Made by a program: the position numbers and the translations under genes. This document shows positions 27,201 to 35,817 of a stretch of DNA of 64,000 nt, one piece after another. The notes beneath the pieces were generated by a model. It was not told the origin of the DNA and searched no databases. It saw only the letters and a program-made list of their open reading frames with translations. The stretch comes from Sisyra terminalis (lineage: Eukaryota; Arthropoda; Insecta; Neuroptera; Sisyridae). The stretch covers positions 18,538,001 to 18,602,000 of the forward strand of contig OY292279.1 of the NCBI GenBank assembly GCA_958496175.1, given 5' to 3'. Numbering within the stretch: position 1 is the first letter of the stretch; every line of letters begins with the position of its first letter.

Positions 27201-30200
27201 AACTTGCATGGTTATATTTTCTCTTCTTCAAACAATGGCAATATTTTAAATTGCCCTCTTTATTTGCCTACCATAATTTATACTTACGGGATTCCTGTTT
27301 TAGTATTTTATGTTCCAATGCATTTTTCTAAGGACATGGGTGAAGTTTTATAAGTTTTCATACAGAGCCTATCTTTGCTAATCAACAAAAAATCAGCTAA
27401 ATTTCTGTTAAAAAAATTATTTAGACGCATTTTGAAATGATTACATTTAAAATGCTTTTAATGAACGATTTCTAATGTTCTTTTCAAACATTAAAATGTC
27501 TTTAAATGTCAATCCCCTACCACTGCAACATGGTGGAAATGCAACTGTAATATTGATTGACCGCTAAGAAATTATGAGATAGATGTATATACTGTCTTTG
27601 TTATACTCTATCAGAAGTTTTCATTTTGATTCTTAGCTAATTTGAAATTTATAGAATCTTAATTACATTATTATTTACAAATACATTTCTAAATTTACTT
27701 GGTTGTCCATTATTAGCTAAACTAAATCTTTTCATAGGGTTTTTGAACTGAGATAAAATAATTAAATTTTTTCTTAATAGTTTTATTTGACTTTCGTACG
27801 ACATTTCATCGCCTTTTGGGACTTCATCAAGTACTCAATCGTATATAATTAAAAGTTAATTTAGCATACATAACTACGGTACTTGATAAAGTCCCGAAAA
27901 TCATAAACGACTGAAACACTATTGAGCCGATCCAGTCGATCTATGCGCTTGCATATGTTTTTCGTTTGTCGGTAGGAGAAAGAAACCGAACTCGATTGTC
28001 CCGAACAATCCCGAACCAGATACGAAGTTTAAAAATTACAGTCATTACAGCTGGCTAAAAGTCACTGTCATTTGTATTTTTCATTTAGAACATAGACAAC
28101 GTCGAACTAAATATTTACAAATTTTATAGTCTAAACAATATCCATATTAATACACAACTAGTAATTTCCCGTGAAATATTCACCACCGCCCAATAATGAC
28201 ACAACTGACAAATGGTAAAAATTGGCAATTGAAGGAATGAAATCAAAATGATTGTTGAAACCAATGACATTAATCATTCAGTTCAAATTTGAGACAATGA
28301 TTGTATCTCACTCACACGTATGTGTTTCTAATATTTGTTCTCCGTCTCGGCGACATATATGCAAACATATTACATATGTTTGCCTATTATTATCATGGGA
28401 ATTAAAATGCATTTAACAGAATGATATTTTTTTGAAATTATTCAATGTAATATTTAAAGTAATGTAATAAAAGTCGATTGATACTTTATATTATATTTTT
28501 CTATATATGAATTAAAATTCAATACATAGATATAAATAGGTAAATTAAATATACAATTACTATTGTAAAAATATCATTTTTAGGGCATTGCTATTTAGGA
28601 TAGTTTATACATATCTGTACATGATATTTTATGGCAACAATCTACTTCTATATGATATAGGTTTTTGATAAGTGTTTTTCAAATATGTGACCCAATTTGT
28701 TAAAACGGTTAATTCATATAATATGTAACATAAATTTTGTAAAAGTAACCAAATGTGTAAGCATATAGTATCTATGTATAAATAGCCAATTTAAACTTTT
28801 ATTTGAAACCCAGTTACATTCCGTGAAATATTCACAGCCCAACACTGGCACAACTGACAAATGACTAAAATTACCAATTGAATGAAATTGAAATGACAGT
28901 TGAAACTAATGACATGATAGTTCAAATTTGAGCCATTAATTATTACATTTGTATTCCACTAACATGGATGTATTTAAAACTTTATATTCTTTGTCCTTGT
29001 TTTTGTCGCAACAGATACGTTTGCTTATTATGTATTTGGACATTAAAAGTAATTTGTGTTTAAAATTGTATCTTATTTTAGGAATCACAAATCTTATAAC
29101 TGGTGTGCTAGTTCAGGCACTACCGGAAGAGGCTACGGTAGTGGATTAAAAACATATTTTTAATTATATCAAAAAAGTATAACTTCTCTTACGCGTACAT
29201 AAGTACACACTCCGTTTTTTTTTAGTATTAGCCGGTGGGTCACTATTGTGCATGGCATCCATTAGCGTTATACAAGGTGAAACAGAGAGGAGGCGATAGA
29301 AGTGCTATGGAAGTCTCTTTCTACAAACATAATAAATGGATGCCTAGCCATCGTGGGTTTGGGGTTCGCTATCACTGGTCTACGACTTAGTTGTAATTTC
29401 AATTCCTTGCCGATTACATTGAGTAGTAGTAGTTTGGGCGCAAGTGTACTTAAGCACACCCACAATCTGGCACCGTTGCATTTTTGATTTTGTTTTTAAT
29501 TTAATTCGCGATTAAATCGGTCCATCATGAAAATTTAGCTACAAAAGAGAGAATTATACCATATTAGAATTGAATTAACAAAAATATCGCGAATTAAATT
29601 AAAGACAAAGTCGAAATGCAACGTTGCCAGATTGTGGGTGTGCTAAAGTACACTTGAGCCGTAGTTTGCTATGAGCTTTTATCTGTAAACAGTTCCCTAA
29701 AAAGCTAACTTGATAGTGGTAAGTAATATTTGAACTGATTTACCTTTTTTTCTGGCATGTCGTCGTCCAGGCGAAGCTTCCACTTCCGTGTCACTATCGG
29801 AGTATTTTTTTCTTTTGAACGACCGATGATTTGAGTGGCTGCGGTGCCGACGATGATGATGATGGTGATGGAAATGTTGGCTGGTGCGACCCGAGCGATG
29901 ATGCTGGCCACTCGAGTTACTCTTGCTGTTGCTCGTACGATGATGTCGATGATGATGATGGTGGTGATGTTGGTGGCTGTGATGATGATGATGTTGGTGT
30001 CGATACTGATGATAGTGGTCGTAATGTCGCTGATGTTTCCACTGTTCCTTGGTCGATTTCTGTTTGCCAAAACACGGCTGATCGCTATCGTTATCGTACT
30101 GTAACGAATCGAAGGCGGTGAGTTGCTGATTGGTCGGCAGCGATGAGGAAACTTGACTTGCCGGCGAGAACAGCTTTCGAAGTCGACTTCGCGGCTTTGT

Positions 30201-30389
30201 TTTCTTCGTTAGCGACTTGATCGCGGCAAACTTGTTCTCCAAAAGTGTTGTCAAAACGGCTTCAAGCCGCGCAACTTGAAAGTACTCGACTTTCGGCTCT
30301 TCAACACTCTCGCAGCTTTCGTCAATGTTAAGATCGTCGGTTGCCACCGCTTTGTCAGCCACGTCGGCAACAGCACTCACCTCCATCAT
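8467..30389 (-). CDS. Long isoform of a novel type II single-pass membrane protein (four coding exons)
   Basis: Exons are 29744-30389, 25519-25843, 12629-13071 and 8467-8588, with donors GTAAAT, GTAAGT and GTGAGT and acceptors ending TTTTCAG, TTTTGCAG and TTTTTTTCAG. Phases 1, 2 and 1 fit at every junction, giving 511 residues. The start at 30389 has an upstream in-frame TGA. Visible parts are: a His-rich stretch (about 120-190), a Ser-rich middle, an acidic run (about 337-356), a basic run TRRKHRSKRRKKHRRKR followed by nine His (to 413), one membrane segment WTIVATACLLLLMCLLLVG (about 441-462), and a 49-residue tail with NHT and NQS glycosylation sites. Basic residues before and sequons after the membrane segment imply a cytoplasmic N-terminus. 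I do not recognise the family. Extra exons in the long introns cannot be excluded. Confidence 0.65.
8589..11787. other. Last intron of the type II gene, with dispersed repeats
   Basis: No exon is evident. At 9255-9360 is a copy of a dispersed repeat (GTGAAATATTCACAGCC ... GACAAATGGCAAAAATT) also seen at 14545-14660, 28170-28305 and 28825-28945. At about 9390-9485 is the right half of the GCAACGTTGC hAT-type MITE, ending GAGCC. Copies of the GGAATCCACATAGG unit repeat occur at 10105-10230 and 10605-10745. Small open frames in 10154-10747 lie within these repeats and are not genes. Confidence 0.5.
12392..12398 (-). promoter_or_regulatory. TATA box of the internal promoter for the short isoform
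   Basis: On the minus strand the sequence reads CGTATATATCG, with TATATAT at 12398-12392, 106 bp upstream of the ATG at 12286. A start site about 30 bp on would leave a 5' leader near 80 nt. The region 12300-12470 between long-isoform exon 3 and the short-isoform ATG is more GC-rich and less repetitive than the flanking introns, as expected of a promoter. This is a motif match only. Confidence 0.45.
13175..13330. repeat. Single end of the Mutator-like inverted-repeat element
   Basis: It carries the marker CCGATTAGCCAACAAA followed by GCCAATCGATGGGAAATCG and GTAGAGGTTTGTAGAAG. These match the terminal inverted repeats of the complete element at 22567-23380. Only one end is present, so this is a solo or truncated copy inside the intron upstream of long-isoform exon 3. 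Confidence 0.65.
13497..14330 (-). mobile_element. Helitron-like fragment (3' terminus at 13497)
   Basis: Read on the minus strand, a GTTGC-GAAT-GCAAC hairpin (13524-13511) is followed by GGGTAACTA and a terminal CTAGT (13501-13497), the 3'-end structure of Helitrons. The sequence next to it is AT-rich. The word CAATCGAAATTTCAAATTTAATAATC at 14270 echoes one at 13580, suggesting internal duplication. The 5' TC end was not found, so the right limit is a guess. No Rep-helicase frame is visible. Confidence 0.5.
14331..20802. other. Intron sequence rich in dispersed repeats, no supported exon
   Basis: Recognisable pieces are: a CACAGCCAACACT-family repeat (14540-14660); a repeat with AACTTCAATTAGCTTTAGAATTAA at 14870-15130, inverted relative to 18060-18330 and related to 27530-27640 and 61080-61330; the TTGCTTGGCAATCG-type repeat inverted at 15150-15350; a short-MITE copy at 15430-15510; and a repeat at 18590-18860 with an inverted relative at 60680-60900. 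The stretch 15550-16560 is less repetitive and may hold conserved noncoding sequence. A small perfect hairpin TCCTGGC/GCCAGGA lies at 20080-20098. Confidence 0.45.
20803..21256 (+). mobile_element. Solo LTR of a retrotransposon with a heat-shock-type promoter
   Basis: A 454-bp block starts TGTAACAG, ends GCTACA, and is flanked by the 4-bp direct repeat ATAT (20799-20802 and 21257-21260). Inside are TTCTAGAA at 20911-20918, a heat-shock element GAACATTCTGGAATGTT at 20946-20962, a TATATAA box at 20973-20979, and polyadenylation signals AATAAA at 21131 and 21153. That order is U3, R, U5. No primer-binding site or internal region follows, so it is a solo LTR. The 4-bp duplication suits Ty3 or BEL groups; I cannot choose between them. 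Confidence 0.75.
20911..20979 (+). promoter_or_regulatory. Heat-shock elements and TATA box in the solo LTR
   Basis: Heat-shock factor binds inverted nGAAn units. Here GAA-CA-TTC-TG-GAA-TG-TT (20946-20962) gives four contiguous alternating units in correct spacing, the last one partial. A two-unit site TTCTAGAA lies about 30 bp upstream. A TATA box starts 10 bp after the main site, an arrangement like that of insect Hsp70 promoters. Transcription would start near 21000-21005. The function is inferred from motifs only. Confidence 0.65.
21257..21892. other. Intron sequence between the solo LTR and the hAT element
   Basis: No gene is supported. The word TTCACCCTTCAGAAG at about 21555 is answered inverted (CTTCTGAAGGGTGAA) at about 23980, on the far side of the inserted hAT element. 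The hAT therefore landed inside an older inverted-repeat element. Confidence 0.4.
21893..23958. mobile_element. 2.07 kb nonautonomous hAT element with perfect 8-bp target duplication
   Basis: It begins CAGTGGCGTGCA and ends TGCACGCCACTG, a 12-bp perfect terminal inverted repeat. It is flanked by identical 8-bp repeats TTTTAGAC (21885-21892 and 23959-23966), the hallmark of hAT insertion. A subterminal word CTGCCTACCCTAC occurs near both ends in direct orientation. No transposase reading frame is present; the longest frames are short and featureless. It contains a Mutator-like element at 22567-23380 and an AT-rich inverted-repeat segment at about 23440-23860. Confidence 0.85.
22567..23380. mobile_element. 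Mutator-like nonautonomous element nested in the hAT
   Basis: Long terminal inverted repeats of roughly 150-200 bp run from CCTATACTGATTAGCC at the left to GGCTAATCGGTATAGG at the right. Both contain the block GCCAATCGATGGGAAATCG. The 9-mer CATTATTTA flanks both ends (22558-22566 and 23381-23389). Long inverted repeats with a 9-bp duplication are typical of the MULE superfamily. The middle is AT-rich and noncoding. Confidence 0.7.
24265..24585. repeat. Foldback element (about 150-bp arms)
   Basis: Arms at about 24270-24420 and 24424-24580 are imperfect reverse complements centred near 24422 (AACAGCAATTATTTCTGTT). The left arm has CGAACCACTTTTTCTGTATCG and GACTAGCGCTGG; the right arm has CAGCGCTAGTTG and CGATACAGAAAAAGTGGTTCG. 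There is no coding capacity. A transcript would form a long hairpin. Confidence 0.75.
24586..25518. other. Intron 2 proximal segment, nothing identified
   Basis: AT-rich sequence between the foldback element and long-isoform exon 2 of the type II gene. I see no exon, RNA gene or clear repeat terminus. Confidence 0.35.
25844..29081. other. Intron 1 of the type II gene, right part: dispersed repeats
   Basis: It holds a tRNA-type SINE remnant on the minus strand at about 26020-26165 (CTAGGGTTCTTAATAATCC and GACTCGAACCC), a fragment with AGCCTTCCTCAGGCG at 26270-26290, short-MITE sequence at 27370-27510, copies of the CGTGAAATATTCAC repeat at 28170-28305 and 28825-28945, and at 28399-28660 a dispersed repeat whose other copy is in MCM6 intron 2 (53293-53550). 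No exon is supported. Confidence 0.45.
29082..29487 (+). pseudogene. Decayed multi-pass membrane protein gene, 3' end hit by a MITE
   Basis: Plus-strand hydrophobic coding-like pieces occur in order. After a TTATTTTAG acceptor, 29082-29139 reads GITNLITGVLVQALPEEAT. After a TTTTTTTTTAG acceptor, 29226-29295 reads LAGGSLLCMASISVIQGE and ends RRR-stop. In the next frame, 29302-29427 reads NIINGCLAIVGLGFAITGLR. The pieces do not join in one frame: the first two need a phase-1 junction and the last needs a shift near 29297. I therefore call a pseudogene or a gene with a sequence error. The last codons are interrupted by the MITE at 29437. It lies antisense inside intron 1 of the type II gene. The family is not recognised. 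Confidence 0.35.
29437..29660. mobile_element. 225-bp hAT-type MITE, copy 1
   Basis: It begins GGCGCAAGTGTACTTAAGC, ends GCTAAAGTACACTTGAGCC, and has an exact 8-bp target duplication GTAGTTTG on each side (29429-29436 and 29661-29668). Its arms carry TTTAATTTAATTCGCGAT and the inverse. It is nearly the same as the copy at 40083-40307 and related to copies at 36776-37010, 37244-37441 and 58296-58516. It sits in the 3' end of the plus-strand membrane-protein pseudogene. Confidence 0.8.
29744..30389 (-). CDS. First coding exon of the long type II isoform (His-rich)
   Basis: This exon gives 215 residues plus one base. It starts MMEVSAVADVADKAVATDD, with a 14-codon open lead-in after an upstream TGA and a possible acceptor (GATACAG) just before the ATG pair. 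Residues about 120-190 are dominated by His, Gln, Tyr, Arg and Ser. The exon ends KYSDSDTEVEASPGRRHARKK at a GTAAAT donor (29743). The His tract is coded by mixed CAT and CAC, so it is not a pure trinucleotide run. Antisense frames here (runs of Met or Asp) are shadows of it. Confidence 0.7.
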
Positions 30390-30724
30390 CGCTGTATCGT
30401 ACGATTGAAAAAAAAATTCATCTTTTCATCCCCAGTTGTTGGATATATGTATAACGTAAAAGCTTCGTGCCTGCAATAAACGCCTTCATTAAACTTAAGA
30501 TCTTTTTTCTAGAAAACTACTCTATTTACAGAAATAAACGAAACATGAAATTTGCCTCTTTCCACCACCTTTTTCCATCCCCAAAGTAAATTACATTGGC
30601 TGCCTAATCTTTTTAATGTGAAAACATCTTTTAAATATAATCAATACATCATCTCATACTATTTTACGTTTAAATTAAAGTCCTGAAACAATCATACCGG
30701 AACTCAACACTAAAATTCATAATA

Positions 30725-31120
30725 ATATCAGGTTCACGGGTAATTGGAATATATTTAAATTAATTTAAACAATCATTGATTTTGCGACGTTTCATCTTTA
30801 TTTCAAGACTTTTTCAAGCTCTCAACTATGTTTAAACAATCGTTAATTAAAAAATGTAAAATTAAAATTAAAACTGTAAAAAACGTATTTTAGCTTTCAA
30901 GTGTGTTTTTTTTTAAAAAATAAAAATAAAAAAAACACTTGAAAGATAAAAATCGTTTTTTACAGTTTTAATTTTAATTTTACATTTTTTAACTAACGAT
31001 TGTTTAAACATAGTTGAGAGCTTGAAAGAGTCTTGAAATAAAGACGAAACGTCGCAAAATCAATGATTGTTTAAATTAATTTAAATATATTCCAATTACC
31101 CGTGAACCTGATATTATTAT
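30725..31120. repeat. 390-bp near-perfect foldback element
   Basis: Arms of about 190 bp (30729-30917 and 30926-31115) are almost exact reverse complements. They begin CAGGTTCACGGGTAATTGG and end CCAATTACCCGTGAACCTG, each containing AACGATTGTTTAAAC or its inverse. The palindrome extends into the flanks (AATAATAT / ATATTATT). There is no coding content. It lies just upstream of the type II gene's first coding exon, so a pre-mRNA starting further right would contain a long double-stranded hairpin. Confidence 0.85.
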
Positions 31121-32035
31121 TGTTGTTATTTACACTGGAATTGAACCTTACATAAAACTAAAATTCATCTTTAAAATAAAGCATTAGTGTAATAATGGGT
31201 GAACCATTACTTTTCAAGCTTTCAAGACTTCTCACTAATCCATGCCTTTTAAGAAGGGAAGAGTACCTATTATCTTCGCCAAGTTCGCCAATATGTCAAT
31301 TTTTTATATTTTTCCAAATAATTTGTCCCGAATTTAAAATAAATTAGTGACGTAGTATGGATAATAGTGTAGCGTATGGAAGCAAGGGGGGGCATGATCC
31401 CGGATAGTACATGAAAAGGGGGGCAGCACATTAACATTGATAATTGCATAAAAGATTTTACTTTGAGAAAAACACTACCAGTACATTTTTAGGTAATTAA
31501 ATAATTTAAAGGTATTTGAAAAAGGGGCGATTCATTCCTGATCAGCCCCGGGCGGCGAAAACCCTCGGCGTTACGCCACTGATGAAGGAAAGTTGAAACC
31601 ATGAAGTTAATTAATTTAATATGATTAATATTGAAAATGTACTAAAGCTATTAAATATTTACAACGACTTGATACTAGAAAACTGTTTTTTAATGGATTT
31701 TATTGAAATTGTATTAACTAACTTAATGATTGTCATTCACATAATTTAGTTTTGTACTGAGAAATTAATCACTTAAATATTAATCAATGTGGTAGATTAA
31801 TAAATAAAAGAAAATTATAATTATGTATATTGCTTCTTTATTTTTTTTTCAATTACTTCAAAAGTATGTGGGATATTCATACGTGTACAAGTGCAAGGAA
31901 TTTTTGATCTATGGGTATTATTATTTATCGTCGCTTTATAACTACGGAAGTCTTTAGCGACTCTAGGGTTACTAAAAATTCGTAAATCGAGATATATGGA
32001 AAATTTTCTCCATACGAAGCATCACGGCTCCATCT
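31121..32035. other. Repeat-rich segment
   Basis: Contains the CCCCGGGCGGC-type dispersed fragment in two blocks (about 31395-31470 and 31545-31570) and the 3' half of a minus-strand tRNA-type SINE at about 31915-32035. No gene is supported. Confidence 0.4.
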
Positions 32036-33432
32036 TATTTTAATTCTAAAAATGAATTAATCTTCATTCTTCAATTATAGTTTTAACTAAGGCTACCCTG
32101 TTAAAAATATGAATTTAAAACTAAGACTTTTAAAAGCTATTAAAGACAACACCCACGACTTCGTCCGTGTAACATAATAGTATGCCAACAATATAAGTGA
32201 TTAATTATAGATATTAACTGTCCAAAAATACATATTTGAAATATTTTTTTATTAGTTATTTACTGACGCAATTAAACTTCTAAGATCTTCAGTGTCTCTA
32301 GGGTTTATAAAATCCGTAAGCCGAGAAACACTAAAAATTTGCCCGTTATGAGATTCGAATCCAAAACCTACTAATTTATTTATTGTTATTTATCGTCGCT
32401 TTATAACTATTATGGTCTTTTAGTGACTCTAGGGTTATTAAAATCCGTTATCTAGAAACATCGAAAATTTGCTTGAATCGAGGATCGAACCTAAAACCTA
32501 CTAGTTTTTAAGTGGTCACCTAGAACACTCGGGCAGTAGTAGGCTTGAAATATTGTTATTTAAAAACAAAATAAAATCTACTGGTGGCCAAGTGGTCAAG
32601 ATGACCGCTCCAAAATCGGTAGGTATTGGGTTCAAAACTCGTAACGGGCAAAATTCTAATATTTCTCGGTTTACGGATTTTTATTTACTCTAGAATCGCT
32701 AAAGACCTTAGTACAGTAATCCCCTGCTTTACAAACAAGATGCGTTCCTCATAAACTATGCGTAAATCGAAAATCCGTTAGACGAAACCGCTATTATTAT
32801 GAGGTCCAATTGGAAAGTGATAAATTCGTTCCAACTAGTAAAAGTACCCGTAAAAGATTTCAATTTTACTATAAATTCACACTCAATATAGGGCGTCAAT
32901 AAATTAACACTACACTATACCGCATAACATCAAATACTAATTCGTAAGAACGTTTGCTAACTGTTTTGGGATTCTCCTTATAAGAAAACCAAGTATAAAC
33001 TGCATTTATGTACTAAAAATCTTTTTTATTATTTTATTTTTCGGATTCCTAACATAAAATTTAAGCAAAACAGAAAAAAAAAATACATATATTGTCCGTA
33101 ATTGTGAATATTTCATCCGTGCACCGACATTTTGATATTTAATTAACCAAATCCGTAATATCAAATTTCCGATAAGCAAGCGTCCGTAAACCGGGGGGTT
33201 ACTTTAGTTTAAATGCGTCAGTAAATAAGTAATATAATATAATTAATAATATACAGTTAATATAAATAATCACTTATATTGTTGACGTATTATTGTTACA
33301 CTGACGAAGTCGCGGTTATCATCTTTAATACCGTTTAAAACTCTTGGTTTTAAATTCATATTTTTAATAGGGTATTCTTAGTGGAAACTATAATTGAGAA
33401 AGTAAAGATTAATTGATTTTTAGAATTAAAAT
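32036..33432. mobile_element. 1.4 kb element with long inverted repeats, loaded with SINE copies
   Basis: The left end TTTTAATTCTAAAAATGAATT (32037) and right end AATTGATTTTTAGAATTAAAA (33411-33431) are inverted. Matching continues inward for about 200 bp: ACGACTTCGTCCGTGTAAC near 32156 against GTTACACTGACGAAGTCGCG near 33295. Within lie minus-strand SINE pieces (32255-32370, 32386-32545), a plus-strand SINE head (32578-32710) and an element starting TACAGTAATCCCCTG at about 32711 and ending GGGGGGTTACTTTA at 33208. Confidence 0.65.
32578..32710 (+). repeat. tRNA-derived SINE head
   Basis: GGTGGCCAAGTGGTCAAG matches an RNA polymerase III box A and GGGTTCAAAACTC a box B, about 40 bp apart, as in serine- or leucine-type tRNA heads. 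A body with TCTCGGTTTACGGATTTTTA follows. The copy is cut by the element beginning at 32711. Other copies are at 46448-46803, 36430-36597, 32386-32545 and 26020-26165, all on the minus strand. Confidence 0.6.
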
Positions 33433-34429
33433 GAGAAGAAAAGGCAATGCTTTCCCCCTTGCCTCTATTGTTAACCGCCACTAAAATGTGTTGATATTTA
33501 CTACTGATTGCTGCTAAATTATATCACTGTTCAACCGAAATTAATCTTCCCGATTCATGAAATCAACAATTTCTCAAAGCAATTTCCCAATCTTAAACTT
33601 TGTTCGCTAAAGTTAGATTTGTGATAATGAAATATACAATAACGTATATATAGAGGCAGGGAACATTATAGTTCCTGGAAAATGGGATGTATATGTATAT
33701 ATATTTATGTACAGAGGCTAGATAGAACTAATAATAGAGGCGAGTGTTTTGTATAAATTGCAAATGACTCGTTCGAGTCTCAACATCATCGCTCTTTCTA
33801 TGTTCTCATATTAATGTTGCATTTTGCAGTCTGTTATCTCATTGATTAGTCAGCGTTATACTCGCGCTAAACAAACTGTTCTACATTCTAGCACAGGAGT
33901 ATTTCAATTGCTCGCGATGGGAATGGGGGATGAGGATGGGGTTCGGATTGGGGATGGAGTTGGTCGGATACACGTTCCATTCTCTATCATTTTAAATTAC
34001 TTGTATGTGTATATGCTATGGCCATGTTTCAAGCGCAGTGAATTCATGCAATATGCATTCCTCTCAATGCACACACGTTCCCGTTCCGGAAAACTCGTTC
34101 CCGTTCTCAATATCAAAATTGATAACATTCTAAAAAAGATCGTTACATGTACGCTTTATATACATATACAACTTTTAAAATTTGTCCATATTTTCCTTGT
34201 TTTAAACAAACAGCAACTGGCGTTACACGCGTGTATTGCTGGTTGCATACATCAATTTGCATAAGCATAACATTTGAATAAAAACGGAAAAGTTTTTCTA
34301 AATGTTTATGTAAATGATACTTTTTTTAAGTTAGTTAGTTGGGAACTTGGAGTTAATGGTAGAATAAGTTTTAAAGATATGAAGAAAAAAAAATAATAAC
34401 CTGTTGATGTCACATAGTGGAACTCTATT
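33433..34429. other. Unannotated sequence left of the GC-rich island
   Basis: One 146-codon plus-strand frame (33824-34264) lacks any domain, signal or codon bias and I do not accept it as a gene. There are short poly-T tracts and a TATGTATATATATTTATG simple repeat near 33692. Nothing else is identified. Confidence 0.35.
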
Positions 34430-34870
34430 TTCATGAGTTATTTGTAAAAAATGAAAATTTCACGCTCGTGCACATTTCCACACATGCGATACGCCAATTT
34501 ACACACATGAGCACACCAAATGACGACAATAGCAGTGGCACTGTTGATAATAATGGAAGAGATGATGGGGATGGTGTTGTCCGGAACTGAGGCACGAAAT
34601 ACAAGACGACGGCATGTGTGTATATGTATGTATGGGGGTGCGCTTTTAAGTGCGTGTATTTGTGGAAGAAGAGACGCAGTCGTGCTTTCCGCGACGCACA
34701 CCAGTGACTGGAAGATGCTGCTGAAACTCCGGGACCACAACGACGCTCCAGGCTCCGTCGACACTGACTCGCGAACTCGAGGGTTCCCGGCGCACTCGAC
34801 ATCCCTATTTAAACGGGGCTCTCCCGACGTTATGCGTGTTCGATCCGCGACGGCGCCTTACATTTGAGCC
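34430..34870. promoter_or_regulatory. GC-rich island, possible upstream promoter of the type II gene
   Basis: This is the most GC- and CpG-rich noncoding stretch in the window. It contains TATTTAAA at 34806-34813 (a palindromic TATA-like site usable on either strand) and, on the minus strand, an initiator-like TCAGTG at 34767-34762. Since the type II gene's ATG exon is preceded by a possible acceptor near 30395, a noncoding first exon here is plausible. Overlapping open frames on both strands reflect base composition. Evidence is compositional only. Confidence 0.25.
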
Positions 34871-35817
34871 CTACAACAAACACACAATTATATGGTTACA
34901 GTTACCCGATTACGTCAATGTCGTTGTGTTTTCGGACATCGAAACTTCTACGTCACCCTTATCACCACATACTGATCACAACTTTCATTGAAATCCAAAC
35001 GATAAATAATTGGCCAATCTCTTCCATAAATCTCTTCGCTCAAACTTACCACCACTAGATTATTAAGATTAATCAAAACTTAATCTCGGCGATGAATACA
35101 CCAACTTGTTACTCAGATTTTAGATGAGACATCATTTTCAATTTGAAAATATTTACAAAATTAAACTGTTAATTGACAACATAGATTAATTTTTGAGTTA
35201 TAAGAAACGTTCGCAGGAAGGTGGACCAACAAATGAACTAATAGTACTAGATAATAGTACTATTATAATCCGCGGATGCGGATGCAGATACTTTTTCTTT
35301 TAAGTTACGCGGATGTAAATTTCATTAGTTTATTATTAATGCTAATAAAATAAAAGCTTAATATCTAAATTTTGTGAATTATCACAAACCAGTTACGAAA
35401 TGACCCAAACTACTTGATGACCACTGAAGAAGATTGCTTGGCAATCGAAATACGTATCTGAGCAATACGTCACAAATATTTTTCTTTGAGCTTCTGTTCA
35501 AATTTATGTTTATGGTATGATTTTTATATATTATTATATTAATTTATACTACGTTAATTGAACCGCAATATATTTTATATATTGTATACACAGTATAACT
35601 GTTGAAAGTCAGCGAAAAAATCTTATTTTGACTAAATTTTAAGTTAAATTTCTGGATTGTAAAAAACCAAAGTTGAAACTTATAGTTTCAGGGGGCACTA
35701 TAGTGCCCCGCCAAGTATTGATGAGGTGAGCTGAGCGGAGTGGGTCTCTGAAAACTTATGAAGTATTACTAAAGGAAAGTTTTCCAATCGTTTTGCGTCT
35801 AAGCACCTATTCTAGGA
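34871..35817. other. Dispersed repeat region
   Basis: At about 35390-35620 is a well-preserved copy of the dispersed repeat with ACTTGATGACCACTGAAG, TTGCTTGGCAATCGAAATACG and a tail of ATATTTTATATATTGTATAC. Relatives are at 7785, 15150-15350 (inverted) and 23560-23860. No gene is supported. Confidence 0.45.

Noticed and set aside
29831..30121. Plus-strand frames rich in Asp/Gly or Met
   Set aside because: Antisense shadows of the CAT/CAC histidine codons in the type II gene's first exon.
32583..32650. Functional tRNA gene
   Set aside because: Box A and box B are present but the acceptor stem does not pair, and other copies carry the same non-tRNA body, so it is a SINE head.
33824..34264. 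146-codon open frame on the plus strand
   Set aside because: No domain, no signal peptide, no splice context and uneven codon use. It is bordered by simple repeats.
34431..34867. Three overlapping frames of 108-123 codons on both strands
   Set aside because: High GC lowers stop frequency, and the frames overlap each other on opposite strands with low-complexity content (Ser/Thr/His-Thr runs). Treated as a possible regulatory island instead.
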